In this document: positions 7,205 to 15,665 of the stretch, in pieces | How the letters are laid out: the number at the start of each line of letters is the position of its first letter | How positions within the stretch are numbered: the first letter of the stretch is position 1 | Assembly (NCBI GenBank): GCA_037969175.1 | Contig: JBBKWX010000133.1 | Location: 1 to 30,105, forward strand | Source: JBBKWX01 sp037969175 | Lineage (GTDB): Bacteria > Bacteroidota > Bacteroidia > AKYH767-A > JBBKVM01 | Direction: 5' to 3' | DNA: 30,105 nucleotides | Notes under the pieces: generated by a model | The model's input: the letters and a program-made list of their open reading frames with translations, nothing else | Databases searched by the model: none | Told to the model about the DNA's origin: nothing | Program-made: the position numbers and the translations under genes

Positions 7205-9601
7205 TTAAAATTTGCCTTTTAGTCCAAAGTATAAAGTTCTTCCCGGACTGCTGATTCCGGAAGCAAATGTTCGGTAATTTGTATCCAGAATATTATCTAT
7301 TCCTAATTCAAAATTTAGTTTGGAACTTAAAAGATATATAGCTGAAAAATTATAGGTGATCCATGCAGGTAGACCATCCGGAGTTGCAGATTGGAAATTA
7401 TCTTCTCCGAAAATATTATAATCCTTTTTCAACTTGGCTGCTTGAAATTTAACATCCGCATTCAATTTTATTTTTTGTTTTGAATACCGAATTCCGGTCT
7501 TCCCAAACAGAGGAGCTATATGATCCAATGGGTATTCGGAAGAGTCCGTTTTTATCCTTCCATAAGTATACGTCGAAGAAAGATAAAATTGAAACAGTTC
7601 ATTTAATTTAAAATTCATATTTAATGAACCTCCTGTTACATAAGCTTCTCCTTTGTTTTGTAATGTCAGTATAGCACTGTTTACTCCTTGATATATTATA
7701 CTGTCAGCACCCAGGAAAGTACCTGGAGAATAGGTTATGATATTGTCATAATTGAGATAGAATGCATTCAATTCAATTTTTGAACTGGTTGAAATTTTCT
7801 TCCAAAATTTCAATGATGGACCCAGTGTACGTTCTGCTTGAAGATCCGGATTTGGCATAACTACAACTCCGGTTCTGCTGTCATAAACTTTTGCAATATC
7901 ATCTAAATTTGGAGATCGTATGCCTGTCTCAATCATGAGCGAACTTCCCCAATGATCAGATTTTACATAAGATATACCTGCATTCCCACTTAATGAAGAA
8001 TTTTTACTTTCTATTTTGGTAAATGGAAAATTAAAGAAAGTGGTGTCGTTAAATTCTGCATTCAAAGAATAAATATTGAAGCGTATGCCTCCGGTAGCAG
8101 TATAGTTTTCATTGATCTTATGATCGGAAGATGTGTAAATTCCAAGATCCAAAAGTTCGCTTCCACCATCGGGATATCTAGTGCTCCATAATATAGATTC
8201 TTTGGTTAAAATATTTTCCCTATTAGCTTTAGATTTGATTTGTTCAAATCTCAGATCCGTTCCATAATGTATAGTAGTGGCTTCGTGCTTTTTCACGAGA
8301 TCAATATTTAATCCCTGTATATAAAGGGACTCCGTTCTGTGATCCAGATTATTACTCTTATATCTCCTGCTGTGTCTGCTTTCTTCAACATATTGTGAAT
8401 TCAAGCCAATCAAGATTTCATCTACCAAAAAGTACGCTGTTTTCTTTCTGTATTCATAGGATGCAAGTGCTCTTACCAAAGGACCATAATACCATTCTGA
8501 ATAAACCGGTTTTCCATTTAAATCTGTTTCGGTGAGTCTGGAATAAAAATCAGCATCAGAACTTTTACTGTATTGCAGATTCAACTGGTGTATGCTGCCA
8601 TCTTTGGTATTGATCCCAATCTTCTGCATCAATGCAAATTGTGAATAGGCGCTTCCAAGTTGAATATCTTTGTTTGAATTGATTAATATAGTATCAACGT
8701 CATTAATTCTTGCAACATACCAGGGACGTTCACCGAAGTTTGAGTATTTACTTTTCCGTTTAGATCCTTGTCTAACATTATCAAAATCATCAAAACTAAA
8801 TCCTGTTAAAAAAGCAATATTTTTTTTACTGCCACTCAAGATCAAAGCTCCGGATAAACTACTGTCTGAATCACTGCCTTTGATACTATAATCAATTCCT
8901 AATTCCGATTTTTCATCTTCTGCAAAGCTGAGAGGCAAAGTTCTGAATGATATTACGCCGCCAAGCGCATCGCTGCCATGTACAACAGTTCCACCCCCTT
9001 CAAGTACTTCCACTTTCTGAAGAAAAGCTTTTGGAACAGAGATCGCATTTTGTAAATGACCTGCTCTGTAGATCGCATTATTCATTCGTATTCCATCAAC
9101 TGTGAGTAAGATCTTATTTGCTTCGAAACCTCTTAAGATTGGGCTTCCTCCTGCACCCTGACTCTTTTGAACAAATACACCATTTTCTTCAAGCGCATCT
9201 GCTGTGTTTCCAGTTGATCCAAGATTGAGTTCGTTACCATCAATGATCTTCAAGCCGGGCATTACATTATCTGATACAGTTCCTATCCTGTCAGTTACGA
9301 TTGACATTTCAGGAAGTTTAAATAGCATCGGTTCCAACAACACGATACATGTATCAGATAAACAATTCTTTTTAACAAATTTTACACTCTTATAAAAAGA
9401 GCTGCTTATAAGTATTGTATCACATTCAATTGAATTGAGGTCTATATAAGGAGCTTTTATGTTCATTGCAGAGCCACTACAAGTATTTAGAATATTGATG
9501 CTTATAATTGAAAATTGCTTATGATTCGATGTCACTTTTAACACCTGTGAATTCGCACCGGTAAAAATGAAAATAGCAAGTACGAAGGTTAGAATACGCA
9601 T
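7205..9601 (-). CDS. TonB-dependent outer-membrane receptor, heme/hemoglobin-receptor-like plug
   Basis: Product of 798 residues from the ATG at 9601, which begins a clean signal peptide (about 1-18, ending TGANSQ); the upstream extension to 9688 runs into the RNase P terminator region. Residues 20-95 look like a degenerate carboxypeptidase-regulatory-like domain with four Cys (41, 60, 80, 85). The plug follows: ADALEENGVFVQKSQGAGG, SPILRGFEANKILLTVDGI, RMNNAIYRAGHLQNA, and VLEGGGTVVHGSDALGGV. Then comes a long beta-barrel ending in GRTLYFGLKGKF with terminal Phe. The DGIRMNNAIYRAGHLQN pattern is closest to heme/hemoglobin receptors, and RSPNLDD and NPDLQAERT stand where FRAP and NPDL boxes occur. 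No His lies between those boxes, so the substrate stays open. Confidence 0.92.
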   Translation of the reverse strand: MRILTFVLAIFIFTGANSQVLKVTSNHKQFSIISINILNTCSGSAMNIKAPYIDLNSIECDTILISSSFYKSVKFVKKNCLSDTCIVLLEPMLFKLPEMSIVTDRIGTVSDNVMPGLKIIDGNELNLGSTGNTADALEENGVFVQKSQGAGGSPILRGFEANKILLTVDGIRMNNAIYRAGHLQNAISVPKAFLQKVEVLEGGGTVVHGSDALGGVISFRTLPLSFAEDEKSELGIDYSIKGSDSDSSLSGALILSGSKKNIAFLTGFSFDDFDNVRQGSKRKSKYSNFGERPWYVARINDVDTILINSNKDIQLGSAYSQFALMQKIGINTKDGSIHQLNLQYSKSSDADFYSRLTETDLNGKPVYSEWYYGPLVRALASYEYRKKTAYFLVDEILIGLNSQYVEESRHSRRYKSNNLDHRTESLYIQGLNIDLVKKHEATTIHYGTDLRFEQIKSKANRENILTKESILWSTRYPDGGSELLDLGIYTSSDHKINENYTATGGIRFNIYSLNAEFNDTTFFNFPFTKIESKNSSLSGNAGISYVKSDHWGSSLMIETGIRSPNLDDIAKVYDSRTGVVVMPNPDLQAERTLGPSLKFWKKISTSSKIELNAFYLNYDNIITYSPGTFLGADSIIYQGVNSAILTLQNKGEAYVTGGSLNMNFKLNELFQFYLSSTYTYGRIKTDSSEYPLDHIAPLFGKTGIRYSKQKIKLNADVKFQAAKLKKDYNIFGEDNFQSATPDGLPAWITYNFSAIYLLSSKLNFELGIDNILDTNYRTFASGISSPGRTLYFGLKGKF

Positions 9602-9619
9602 ATAATATTTTGTGAAAAC

Positions 9620-9627
9620 GAAAGATA
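9620..9627 (-). promoter_or_regulatory. Candidate -7 box of the TonB receptor gene
   Basis: On the minus strand the sequence TATCTTTC matches the Bacteroidota -7 consensus TAnnTTTG at all but the last base. It lies 18 nt before the receptor ATG and just downstream of the RNase P terminator. No convincing -33 element was seen. Confidence 0.4.
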
Positions 9628-9644
9628 ATATAAAAGTAAATGCT

Positions 9645-9675
9645 AAAAAGCAGACCACCCCGAAAGATGGTCTGC
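9645..9675 (-). terminator. Rho-independent terminator of the RNase P RNA gene
   Basis: Reading the minus strand, GCAGACCA (9675-9668) pairs perfectly with TGGTCTGC (9657-9650) across a 10-nt loop, and TTTTT follows at once (9649-9645). It lies directly after the RNase P RNA 3' end and before the TonB receptor gene, separating the two transcripts. Confidence 0.85.
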
Positions 9676-10042
9676 AATAGACAAACAAATGTATAAGCCG
9701 GGTTCTGTACCGGTTGCCCGGTGCTTGTCATTTATCTCGACCGGATATCGCTATCCGGCTCTATCAGCCTACCCATTACGACATCCCCGAAAGGATCGGA
9801 GCGAGCAACTCCGGATTCGTAACTTATTTGGCCTTTCAACTCATAAGGTTTACCCGCAGATACAGTTGCCTGCATCCGCCGTGAGCTCTTACCTCACGTT
9901 TTCACCCTTACCTCACGAATGAGGCGGTTATTTTCTGTGGCACTTGCTGTCTCCCTGTCAAAGAAGCCTTCCTGTTAGGAAGTATGATGCTCTGTGCTGC
10001 CCGGACTTTCCTCACAAAAAATTGCGCGACAAGCCTACTTGC
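9676..10042 (-). ncRNA. rnpB: RNase P RNA, bacterial type A
   Basis: This is the catalytic RNA of RNase P, which removes 5' leaders from pre-tRNAs. The universally conserved 5' P4 strand GAGGAAAGTCCGGGC lies at 10013-9999 (minus strand), and its 3' partner region ACAGAACCCGGCTTA lies at 9708-9694. Between them are other conserved pieces, such as GCGGGTAAACC and GGGTAGGCTGATAGAGCC. A P3-like hairpin (CGCAA, TTTT, TTGTG) precedes the P4 strand. The 5' end is placed from the TATCTTTG promoter box ending at 10047, and the 3' end from the terminator stem beginning at 9675; both ends are good to within several bases. Open frames crossing this region are chance. It sits between the SLC13 permease and the TonB receptor. 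Confidence 0.96.
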
Positions 10043-10046
10043 TATG

Positions 10047-10054
10047 CAAAGATA
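10047..10054 (-). promoter_or_regulatory. -7 box of the RNase P RNA promoter (TATCTTTG)
   Basis: Exact match to the Bacteroidota -7 consensus TAnnTTTG on the minus strand, 4 nt before the inferred RNA 5' end at 10042. The -33 position holds only a T-rich TTTTTTCC that overlaps the last codons of the SLC13 gene. Position relative to a recognisable RNA gene makes this the best-anchored promoter in the window. Confidence 0.75.
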
Positions 10055-10065
10055 CATTATGAGAT

Positions 10066-11859
10066 CTAAAAAGGAAAAAATAATGGAATAAGCAATGTGG
10101 CAAGTATCCAGAAAAGCAGATTTAATGGACCACCAACTTTTATAAAATCCGAAAATTTATAATTTCCTGCACCATATATCATGGTATTTGTTTGATAACC
10201 TACCGGTGTCATAAAACTTGCTGATGCTGCAAATGTAATTGCTATCAGGATGGGTCTGGGATCAATTCCCATCTCTATAGCTGCAGATATTCCAATAGGA
10301 GCGATAAGCACTGCAGCGGCATTATTCGACATCATATTGGTTAGTATGGTAGTGATCAAATAAATAGAAGACAAGACAGCTACAGGTCCATATTCGCCCA
10401 CCACAAATACGATATAATGACTAATTTCTTTGGCAACTCCGGTTTTTTCAAGAGCTACTCCAAGGCTCAATGCTCCGGCAATTAGAAAAATGATCTTCCA
10501 TTCAATTGCCTGATATGCTTCATCCATGGGTACACAACCTAAAAGGATCAATGCTATGCATCCCGAAACTGCAGCTATTACGATGGGCATGATATTGAAA
10601 GCAGCAAGTAATATAACTGCCAAAACAATCAAGGCAGCCGGTATTATTTTATCTTTTCTATAACGGGGTTGAGCAATTTCAGTAGATATGATAAGTGGAT
10701 TACCATTGTCTTGTACGTATTGTTTGAAATCCTGAATATGATCAGATTTTAATTCAACTAATAATGTATCTCCGGATCGTAATTTGATCGTACCTATTCT
10801 ATCATGCATTACTTCATCACGTTTTCTGATCGCAAGAGCTGTAGCACCGTATCTTCTTTTAAAATCAACCTCTTTCAATGTTTTTCCTTCGAGCCTGCTT
10901 CCCGGTGTGATGATCACTTCCATCAATGTCATTTCTTCTGACCGGATATCTTTTTCAGAAATAACTGCAGCACTTTTTATAGAAACACCAACACGTTCCT
11001 GTGCTAATCTGATTTTCTCAATATCTGATCTTACTCTAAGGACATCGTTTGCTTCTAAGGTTGTTGCTCCCGATGGGTTATAGATCTTTTTCCCTTGGCG
11101 TAAGATCTGAATAATGTCCATATCAAGTTCTTTGACCAATGGGGCATGTACAATTCTTTTTCCAACTGAATTCGCTTCAGGCAACAAAACAATATCAGTC
11201 AGATATTCGCCCATACCAAATTTTCGAGTTAGATCTTTTGCTATTTCACGTTTAGGGATAAGCTTCAGTCCTATGAAAAACATGTATGCAACTCCAACTG
11301 CAAAAAACACTATTCCCAAACTGGTTAATTCAAACATCCCAATTGGAGCCAATCCATTATCTTCAGCTATCCCACTCACCAGAATATTTGTTGAGGTACC
11401 TATCACCGTACAAATCCCACCTATCATGGCGGCAAACGACAGAGGCATCAGTGCTTTAGACGCATCTTGTTCAGAACTTCTTGCCGCACGAATGACGATA
11501 GGGATGAAAATCGCAACGACAGGGGTATTATTCATGAACGCAGATAAAAATCCAACTACGATCATCAAGACTAATATGGCTTGGGTGAAATCTTTTCTAA
11601 AAAGCTTGGTAAGTTTATAACCAATGGCGTTAAGTGCGCCGGTTCTATATAATGCTGAAGAAATGATGAACATGGCTGCAACAGTTATTGTAGCTGCATT
11701 ACTGAAACCTGCCAGCCCTTCGGCCGGAGTAAGCACTCCGGTGATCATCAGGATCGCCATTATGAGCACTGATACCATGTCTACCCTTAACTTTTCAGTG
11801 GCAAACAGTACCACAGCCAGGATCAAAGTAATCAGAACAATGATCATGTCCATGTCCAT
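10066..11859 (-). CDS. SLC13/DASS-type permease with two RCK_C domains
   Basis: Product of 597 residues: two membrane halves flanking a soluble centre. The N-half (about 1-202) contains SAFMNNTPVVAIFIP (NNT at 110-112) and IGTSTNILVSG (STN at 156-158). The C-half (about 405-597) has the paired motifs MMSNNAAAVLIAP and MTPVGYQTNTMIYG. Such SNT-like hairpins bind Na+ and anion in the DASS fold. Between the halves are two TrkA_C/RCK_C domains (about 217-290 and 305-385), a layout seen in bacterial sulfate or dicarboxylate permeases of this group. Substrate is uncertain. Several Met codons start the frame (MDMDM), so the exact start may be 11859, 11853 or 11847. A weak promoter candidate, TTTG-N17-TATATTGA, lies at 11909-11881. 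It is divergent from priA. Confidence 0.9.
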   Translation of the reverse strand: MDMDMIIVLITLILAVVLFATEKLRVDMVSVLIMAILMITGVLTPAEGLAGFSNAATITVAAMFIISSALYRTGALNAIGYKLTKLFRKDFTQAILVLMIVVGFLSAFMNNTPVVAIFIPIVIRAARSSEQDASKALMPLSFAAMIGGICTVIGTSTNILVSGIAEDNGLAPIGMFELTSLGIVFFAVGVAYMFFIGLKLIPKREIAKDLTRKFGMGEYLTDIVLLPEANSVGKRIVHAPLVKELDMDIIQILRQGKKIYNPSGATTLEANDVLRVRSDIEKIRLAQERVGVSIKSAAVISEKDIRSEEMTLMEVIITPGSRLEGKTLKEVDFKRRYGATALAIRKRDEVMHDRIGTIKLRSGDTLLVELKSDHIQDFKQYVQDNGNPLIISTEIAQPRYRKDKIIPAALIVLAVILLAAFNIMPIVIAAVSGCIALILLGCVPMDEAYQAIEWKIIFLIAGALSLGVALEKTGVAKEISHYIVFVVGEYGPVAVLSSIYLITTILTNMMSNNAAAVLIAPIGISAAIEMGIDPRPILIAITFAASASFMTPVGYQTNTMIYGAGNYKFSDFIKVGGPLNLLFWILATLLIPLFFPF

Positions 11860-11923
11860 AATATAGCGTCTTTTGTTTTGTCAATATAGTAAAATACAAT
11901 TAAAACAAAGAAAGCAGATTGAC

Positions 11924-11931
11924 TATATTTG
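11924..11931 (+). promoter_or_regulatory. Candidate -7 box of priA (TATATTTG)
   Basis: Perfect TAnnTTTG match ending only 6 nt before the priA ATG at 11938. With the usual 4-6 nt from this box to the transcription start, the message would begin at or within a few bases of the start codon. No clear -33 TTTG was found upstream. Confidence 0.5.
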
Positions 11932-11937
11932 AGCTTT

Positions 11938-14424
11938 ATGCAAGCAGAAAATGTATACGCCGATGTAATATTACCCTTATCTGTAGAGGGATTATATACC
12001 TATGAGATACCTGAAGAGTATATCGACTCTGTGGCTATTGGAAAAAGAGTAATTGTGCAATTTGGAAAACAGAAAATATATTCAGCTCTTGTAAGGAAAT
12101 TACATTCGATAAAGCCTGATCATTATAAACCCAAAGAAATCCTTGAAGTTTTAGATTCAGAACCCATGGTTACAGAGATGCAATTCCGTTTATGGGATTG
12201 GGTCTGCGACTATTATATGTGCAATTTGGGTGATGTGATGAATGCTGCATTACCGCCAGCATTAAAACTTCAAAGTGAGACTTTGCTTATCAGAAATGAA
12301 GATAAAGATGATGAAGGGATTGAAGATCTAAATGAAAAGGAATATAAAATTCTTAGTTCATTAAGTGTTGATTCTGGTTTGACAATAAATTCTATCGCTG
12401 CGATCTTAGGACAAAAGTCTGTCATGCATCTGATCAAGAACTTGATTGAAAAAGGTTGGGTAATATTGCACGAAGAAATTAAAGACAAATATAAGCCACG
12501 TCTGAAGAGTTATATTTCTTTACATCAGGATGTTGATGAATCAAAATTAAAGTTGGTTCTGGATGAACTAGAGCGAAGAGCTCCAAAGCAGTTCGAATTG
12601 ATGATGCTATTCCTCAAACATTTTTATTCTGCTTCCGGAAAAGCAAATGGGAATATTTCTAAGGATATTCTTAAATCTGAAAAGGAGTTTTCTGATGCAG
12701 CATTTCGAACCTTAATACAAAAATCAATATTAGCTGAAGAGTCTGTGGAAGTGAGCAGGCTAAATGATGCAGATAAAAATGAAATTAAACTAAAAACGTT
12801 AAACCCCGCTCAGCAACAATCTTACGATGAGATAAGAGCATCCTGGAAAGTTTCAGGGGTTAGTTTATTGTTTGGAGTAACATCAAGTGGAAAGACGGAA
12901 GTTTATACACATTTGATACAGGATGTTATTGATAGAGGCGAACAAGTTTTATACTTACTTCCGGAGATCGCACTTACAAATCAACTTATCGATCGGTTAA
13001 ACAAAGTTTTTGGTGGTAGGGTAGGCGTGTATCACAGTGGTTTGAACAGTGCTGTAAGGTATGAAGTATGGCAGAAATCAGGGAATCCGGATCCGGCTGA
13101 AAGTTATGATCTGATCTTAGGTGCACGATCTTCACTTTTTCTTCCATTTAGAAAATTGGGATTGATCATCGTTGATGAAGAACATGATTCTTCTTTTAAA
13201 CAACATGATCCTTCACCTCGTTACCATGCAAGAGATTCTGCTATCATGCTGGCACATATGCTGGGTGCAAAGACCTTGCTTGGTTCGGCAACTCCATCTT
13301 TGGAAAGCTGGCATAATGCGAAGGAAGGGAAATATGGTTTTATAAAATTAAGTGAGCGTTATGGAGGAGTGAAAATGCCGCTGATTGAAGTTGTAAATAT
13401 TCGGGAGGAGACACGCAAAAAATTACTCAGCGGTTTGTTCTCTTCTTATTTGAAAGAGAAGATCACAGAAACACTTAAAAATGGAGAACAGATTATTCTT
13501 TTTCAAAACAGAAGAGGTTTTTCTAACATGCTCGAATGTCGTTCCTGTGGCTGGGTTCCACAATGTAAACACTGCGATGTAAGTCTTACGTATCATAAGC
13601 AATCCAATAATTTAAAATGTCATTATTGTGGTTCTGTTTATAATGTTTTTCAAACATGTTCAGCATGTGGTAGCACTGATTTAAAAGTGAAGGGATTTGG
13701 AACTGAAAAAGTAGAGGAAGAAATATCAGCAGCATTCCCGGCCATAAAAGTTTCTCGTATGGATCATGATACTACGAGATCAAAAAAATCTCTCAGTAAA
13801 ATATTGGAAGATTTTGCGGAAAATCGTGTGAATATTTTGGTAGGTACTCAAATGGTTACCAAGGGGCTTGATTTTGATAATGTGAATATCGTCGGCATAT
13901 TAAATGCAGATAATATGATCAATTTTCCGGATTTCAGATCACATGAAAGGGCTTTCCAGCTTATGGCTCAAGTCAGCGGTAGAGCAGGAAGGAGAGCAAA
14001 GCAGGGGAGGGTGATCATTCAAACAGGAGATCCAAATCATCATGTCATACGAAAAGTGGTAGAGCATGATTATGAATCCTTCTATGAACAAGAATTAAAT
14101 GAAAGAATGACGTTTCGATATCCTCCATTTTATCGCTTGATCAGGATAAGTTTGAAACATAAAAAAGAACATACAGCTTCATTGGGTGCGAATAAGTTCG
14201 TATCCTATCTGAGACATTATCTGGGAAATGAACGTGTGCTTGGTCCGGAAATTCCAATGGTACCAAGAGTGAAAAATTATTACATCAGAAATGTTCTTAT
14301 CAAAGCTGAGAAAGAACATTCCTTTGCAAAAGTAAAAGAGATCATCGGGATCGTTCAACAAATGTTCAAATCAGATCCTGAACTACGCCCGGTACAGATC
14401 CATATTGATGTGGATCCTGTTTAA
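11938..14424 (+). CDS. priA: Primosomal protein N' (PriA), replication-restart helicase
   Basis: Product of 828 residues from the ATG at 11938; a TTG nine bases upstream is in frame but falls inside the -7 box. PriA recognises stalled forks and reloads the replisome. The N-terminal DNA-binding domain is typical (YADVILPLSVEGLYTYEIP, RVIVQFG). Walker A GVTSSGKT is at 313-320, DEEH at 413-416, and the helicase motif LLGSATPSLE follows. Eight cysteines at 534, 537, 543, 546, 561, 564, 574 and 577 form the two zinc sites that are a PriA hallmark. The helicase C-lobe has GTQMVTKGLDF and QVSGRAGR. Length is about 100 residues more than the E. coli protein, mostly in the N-half. It abuts the convergent cupredoxin gene with no gap. 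Confidence 0.97.
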   Translation: MQAENVYADVILPLSVEGLYTYEIPEEYIDSVAIGKRVIVQFGKQKIYSALVRKLHSIKPDHYKPKEILEVLDSEPMVTEMQFRLWDWVCDYYMCNLGDVMNAALPPALKLQSETLLIRNEDKDDEGIEDLNEKEYKILSSLSVDSGLTINSIAAILGQKSVMHLIKNLIEKGWVILHEEIKDKYKPRLKSYISLHQDVDESKLKLVLDELERRAPKQFELMMLFLKHFYSASGKANGNISKDILKSEKEFSDAAFRTLIQKSILAEESVEVSRLNDADKNEIKLKTLNPAQQQSYDEIRASWKVSGVSLLFGVTSSGKTEVYTHLIQDVIDRGEQVLYLLPEIALTNQLIDRLNKVFGGRVGVYHSGLNSAVRYEVWQKSGNPDPAESYDLILGARSSLFLPFRKLGLIIVDEEHDSSFKQHDPSPRYHARDSAIMLAHMLGAKTLLGSATPSLESWHNAKEGKYGFIKLSERYGGVKMPLIEVVNIREETRKKLLSGLFSSYLKEKITETLKNGEQIILFQNRRGFSNMLECRSCGWVPQCKHCDVSLTYHKQSNNLKCHYCGSVYNVFQTCSACGSTDLKVKGFGTEKVEEEISAAFPAIKVSRMDHDTTRSKKSLSKILEDFAENRVNILVGTQMVTKGLDFDNVNIVGILNADNMINFPDFRSHERAFQLMAQVSGRAGRRAKQGRVIIQTGDPNHHVIRKVVEHDYESFYEQELNERMTFRYPPFYRLIRISLKHKKEHTASLGANKFVSYLRHYLGNERVLGPEIPMVPRVKNYYIRNVLIKAEKEHSFAKVKEIIGIVQQMFKSDPELRPVQIHIDVDPV

Positions 14425-14967
14425 CTATTCTTCAACAAAGAATCTTCCATGCATTGCCTGGAGATGACCGGGAAAAGAACATATATATTGATATTCACCC
14501 GGAGCAGGGGCCATAAAGATAAATTCATCTATTTCTCCCGGACCAAGCAGTTTACTTCCAGCTAAGACCTCAGGTAGATCTGGTTTAAATCCGCCGCTTT
14601 GTCCAACTTTCATTCCGGCATCAACCACAGCTTGCGCACTTCCTCTTTCAATGAAAAGTATATTGTGTGGCATTGCTGCATCAGTTGAATTGTTTTGAAA
14701 TTTTATCCTTACTGCACAACCTGCAGGAACAGTTATTTCAGATTTGTCATAACTAATATCTGCCATTGTATTTCCGTTTGCCTGAATTGTAATTTCTATG
14801 ATCTTAGCATCCGGATCTATAACATTCGTAGAAGCAGCTTCTGCTTTTTCTTCCTCAGCTTGAACATCGGTTTCAGAACTTGCATCATCATTCTTATTAC
14901 CTGAACAAGAAAACAGGGAGAAACTAAACACTCCGCATAAAATGATAGTTGAGAATTTATTTTTCAT
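14425..14967 (-). CDS. Azurin-like cupredoxin lipoprotein
   Basis: Product of 180 residues. The N-terminal signal ends in a lipobox LFSC (Cys21), so it is predicted to be a lipid-anchored periplasmic or surface protein. A low-complexity acidic linker (about 24-50) follows. The cupredoxin domain (about 55-180) carries all four type 1 copper ligands: His101 (MPHN), Cys163 and His168 in CSFPGH, and Met172 in AMHG. The C-x4-H-x3-M spacing equals that of azurin. Such proteins shuttle single electrons, for example to cytochrome oxidases, but no partner is encoded nearby except the CcmF-like cytochrome c assembly gene far away at 29-30 kb. It is last in the panB operon, 12 nt after the pseudouridine synthase. 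Its stop codon directly touches that of convergent priA. Confidence 0.9.
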   Translation of the reverse strand: MKNKFSTIILCGVFSFSLFSCSGNKNDDASSETDVQAEEEKAEAASTNVIDPDAKIIEITIQANGNTMADISYDKSEITVPAGCAVRIKFQNNSTDAAMPHNILFIERGSAQAVVDAGMKVGQSGGFKPDLPEVLAGSKLLGPGEIDEFIFMAPAPGEYQYICSFPGHLQAMHGRFFVEE

Positions 14968-14979
14968 GATATAAGTATT

Positions 14980-15663
14980 TTAAATTAACTGTCTAAAATA
15001 ATTCCAAACCGGGTCATTGGGAGGTTCTGCAACAATCAACATTTCTTGCCCTCCAACCGGATGTAAAAATTCCGCCCGCAATGAATGTAAATGTATACTT
15101 GCATCTTTATTGCTGCGATCGGCCCCGTATTTCAGATCACCTTTTATTGGACATCCCATGGCTGATAACTGTACCCTGATCTGATGATGTCGGCCAGTAA
15201 GTGGTTTTATTTCAAGTAAAAAATAAGTATCTGATTTCCCTATTAGTTTATAGGTTAATTCAGATCTGGATGAACCTTTTACTTCATGATCATAAGCTCG
15301 GCTCTTATTTTTACTTTCATCTTTGATAAGGTAATTTATCAATACTCCTGATTCCTGTGGTGGACTTTTCTTTACAACTGCCCAATACGTTTTTTGAACC
15401 AATTTATCCCTGAATAAAGCATTCATCCTTGCAAGTGCTTTACTGGTTCTGGCGAATATCACCACTCCGCTCACAGGTCTGTCTAATCTGTGAATTACCC
15501 CGGTAAAAACTTCACCCGGCTTGTTATACTTTTTTTTGATGTAGGCTTTTACATGATCGCTAAGAGGAGTGTCTCCGGTCTTGTCGCCTTGCACTATGTC
15601 AGACGCTCTTTTGTTTACCGCAAGTAAATGATTGTCTTCATATATAACATGGATTTCATCCAT
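14980..15663 (-). CDS. RluA-family RNA pseudouridine synthase
   Basis: Product of 227 residues from the ATG at 15663; an in-frame TTG at 15669 would overlap the panB stop. The catalytic motif is HRLDRPVSG, with the nucleophilic Asp61. It is followed by VVIFARTSKALARMN and, further on, LLEIKPLTGRHHQIRVQLS and PIKGDLKYG, all diagnostic of the RluA/RluC/RluD family. These enzymes isomerise uridine to pseudouridine in rRNA or tRNA. There is no N-terminal S4 domain, which argues against a typical RluC or RluD and for a short RluA-like member; the target base is not predictable. It follows panB with a 2-nt gap and precedes the cupredoxin gene. Confidence 0.93.
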   Translation of the reverse strand: MDEIHVIYEDNHLLAVNKRASDIVQGDKTGDTPLSDHVKAYIKKKYNKPGEVFTGVIHRLDRPVSGVVIFARTSKALARMNALFRDKLVQKTYWAVVKKSPPQESGVLINYLIKDESKNKSRAYDHEVKGSSRSELTYKLIGKSDTYFLLEIKPLTGRHHQIRVQLSAMGCPIKGDLKYGADRSNKDASIHLHSLRAEFLHPVGGQEMLIVAEPPNDPVWNYFRQLI

Positions 15664-15665
15664 GA

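Noticed and set aside
9602..9731. Upstream extension of the TonB receptor frame and small open frames around it
   Set aside because: The region is the RNase P RNA 3' end, its terminator and a promoter box. The ATG at 9601 begins a clean signal peptide.
9689..9922. 77-codon plus-strand open frame
   Set aside because: It is antisense to the conserved core of RNase P RNA and is explained by RNA gene composition.
11114..11620. 168-codon plus-strand open frame inside the SLC13 permease gene
   Set aside because: Shadow frame opposite a hydrophobic coding region, which commonly yields long antisense frames; no recognisable domain.
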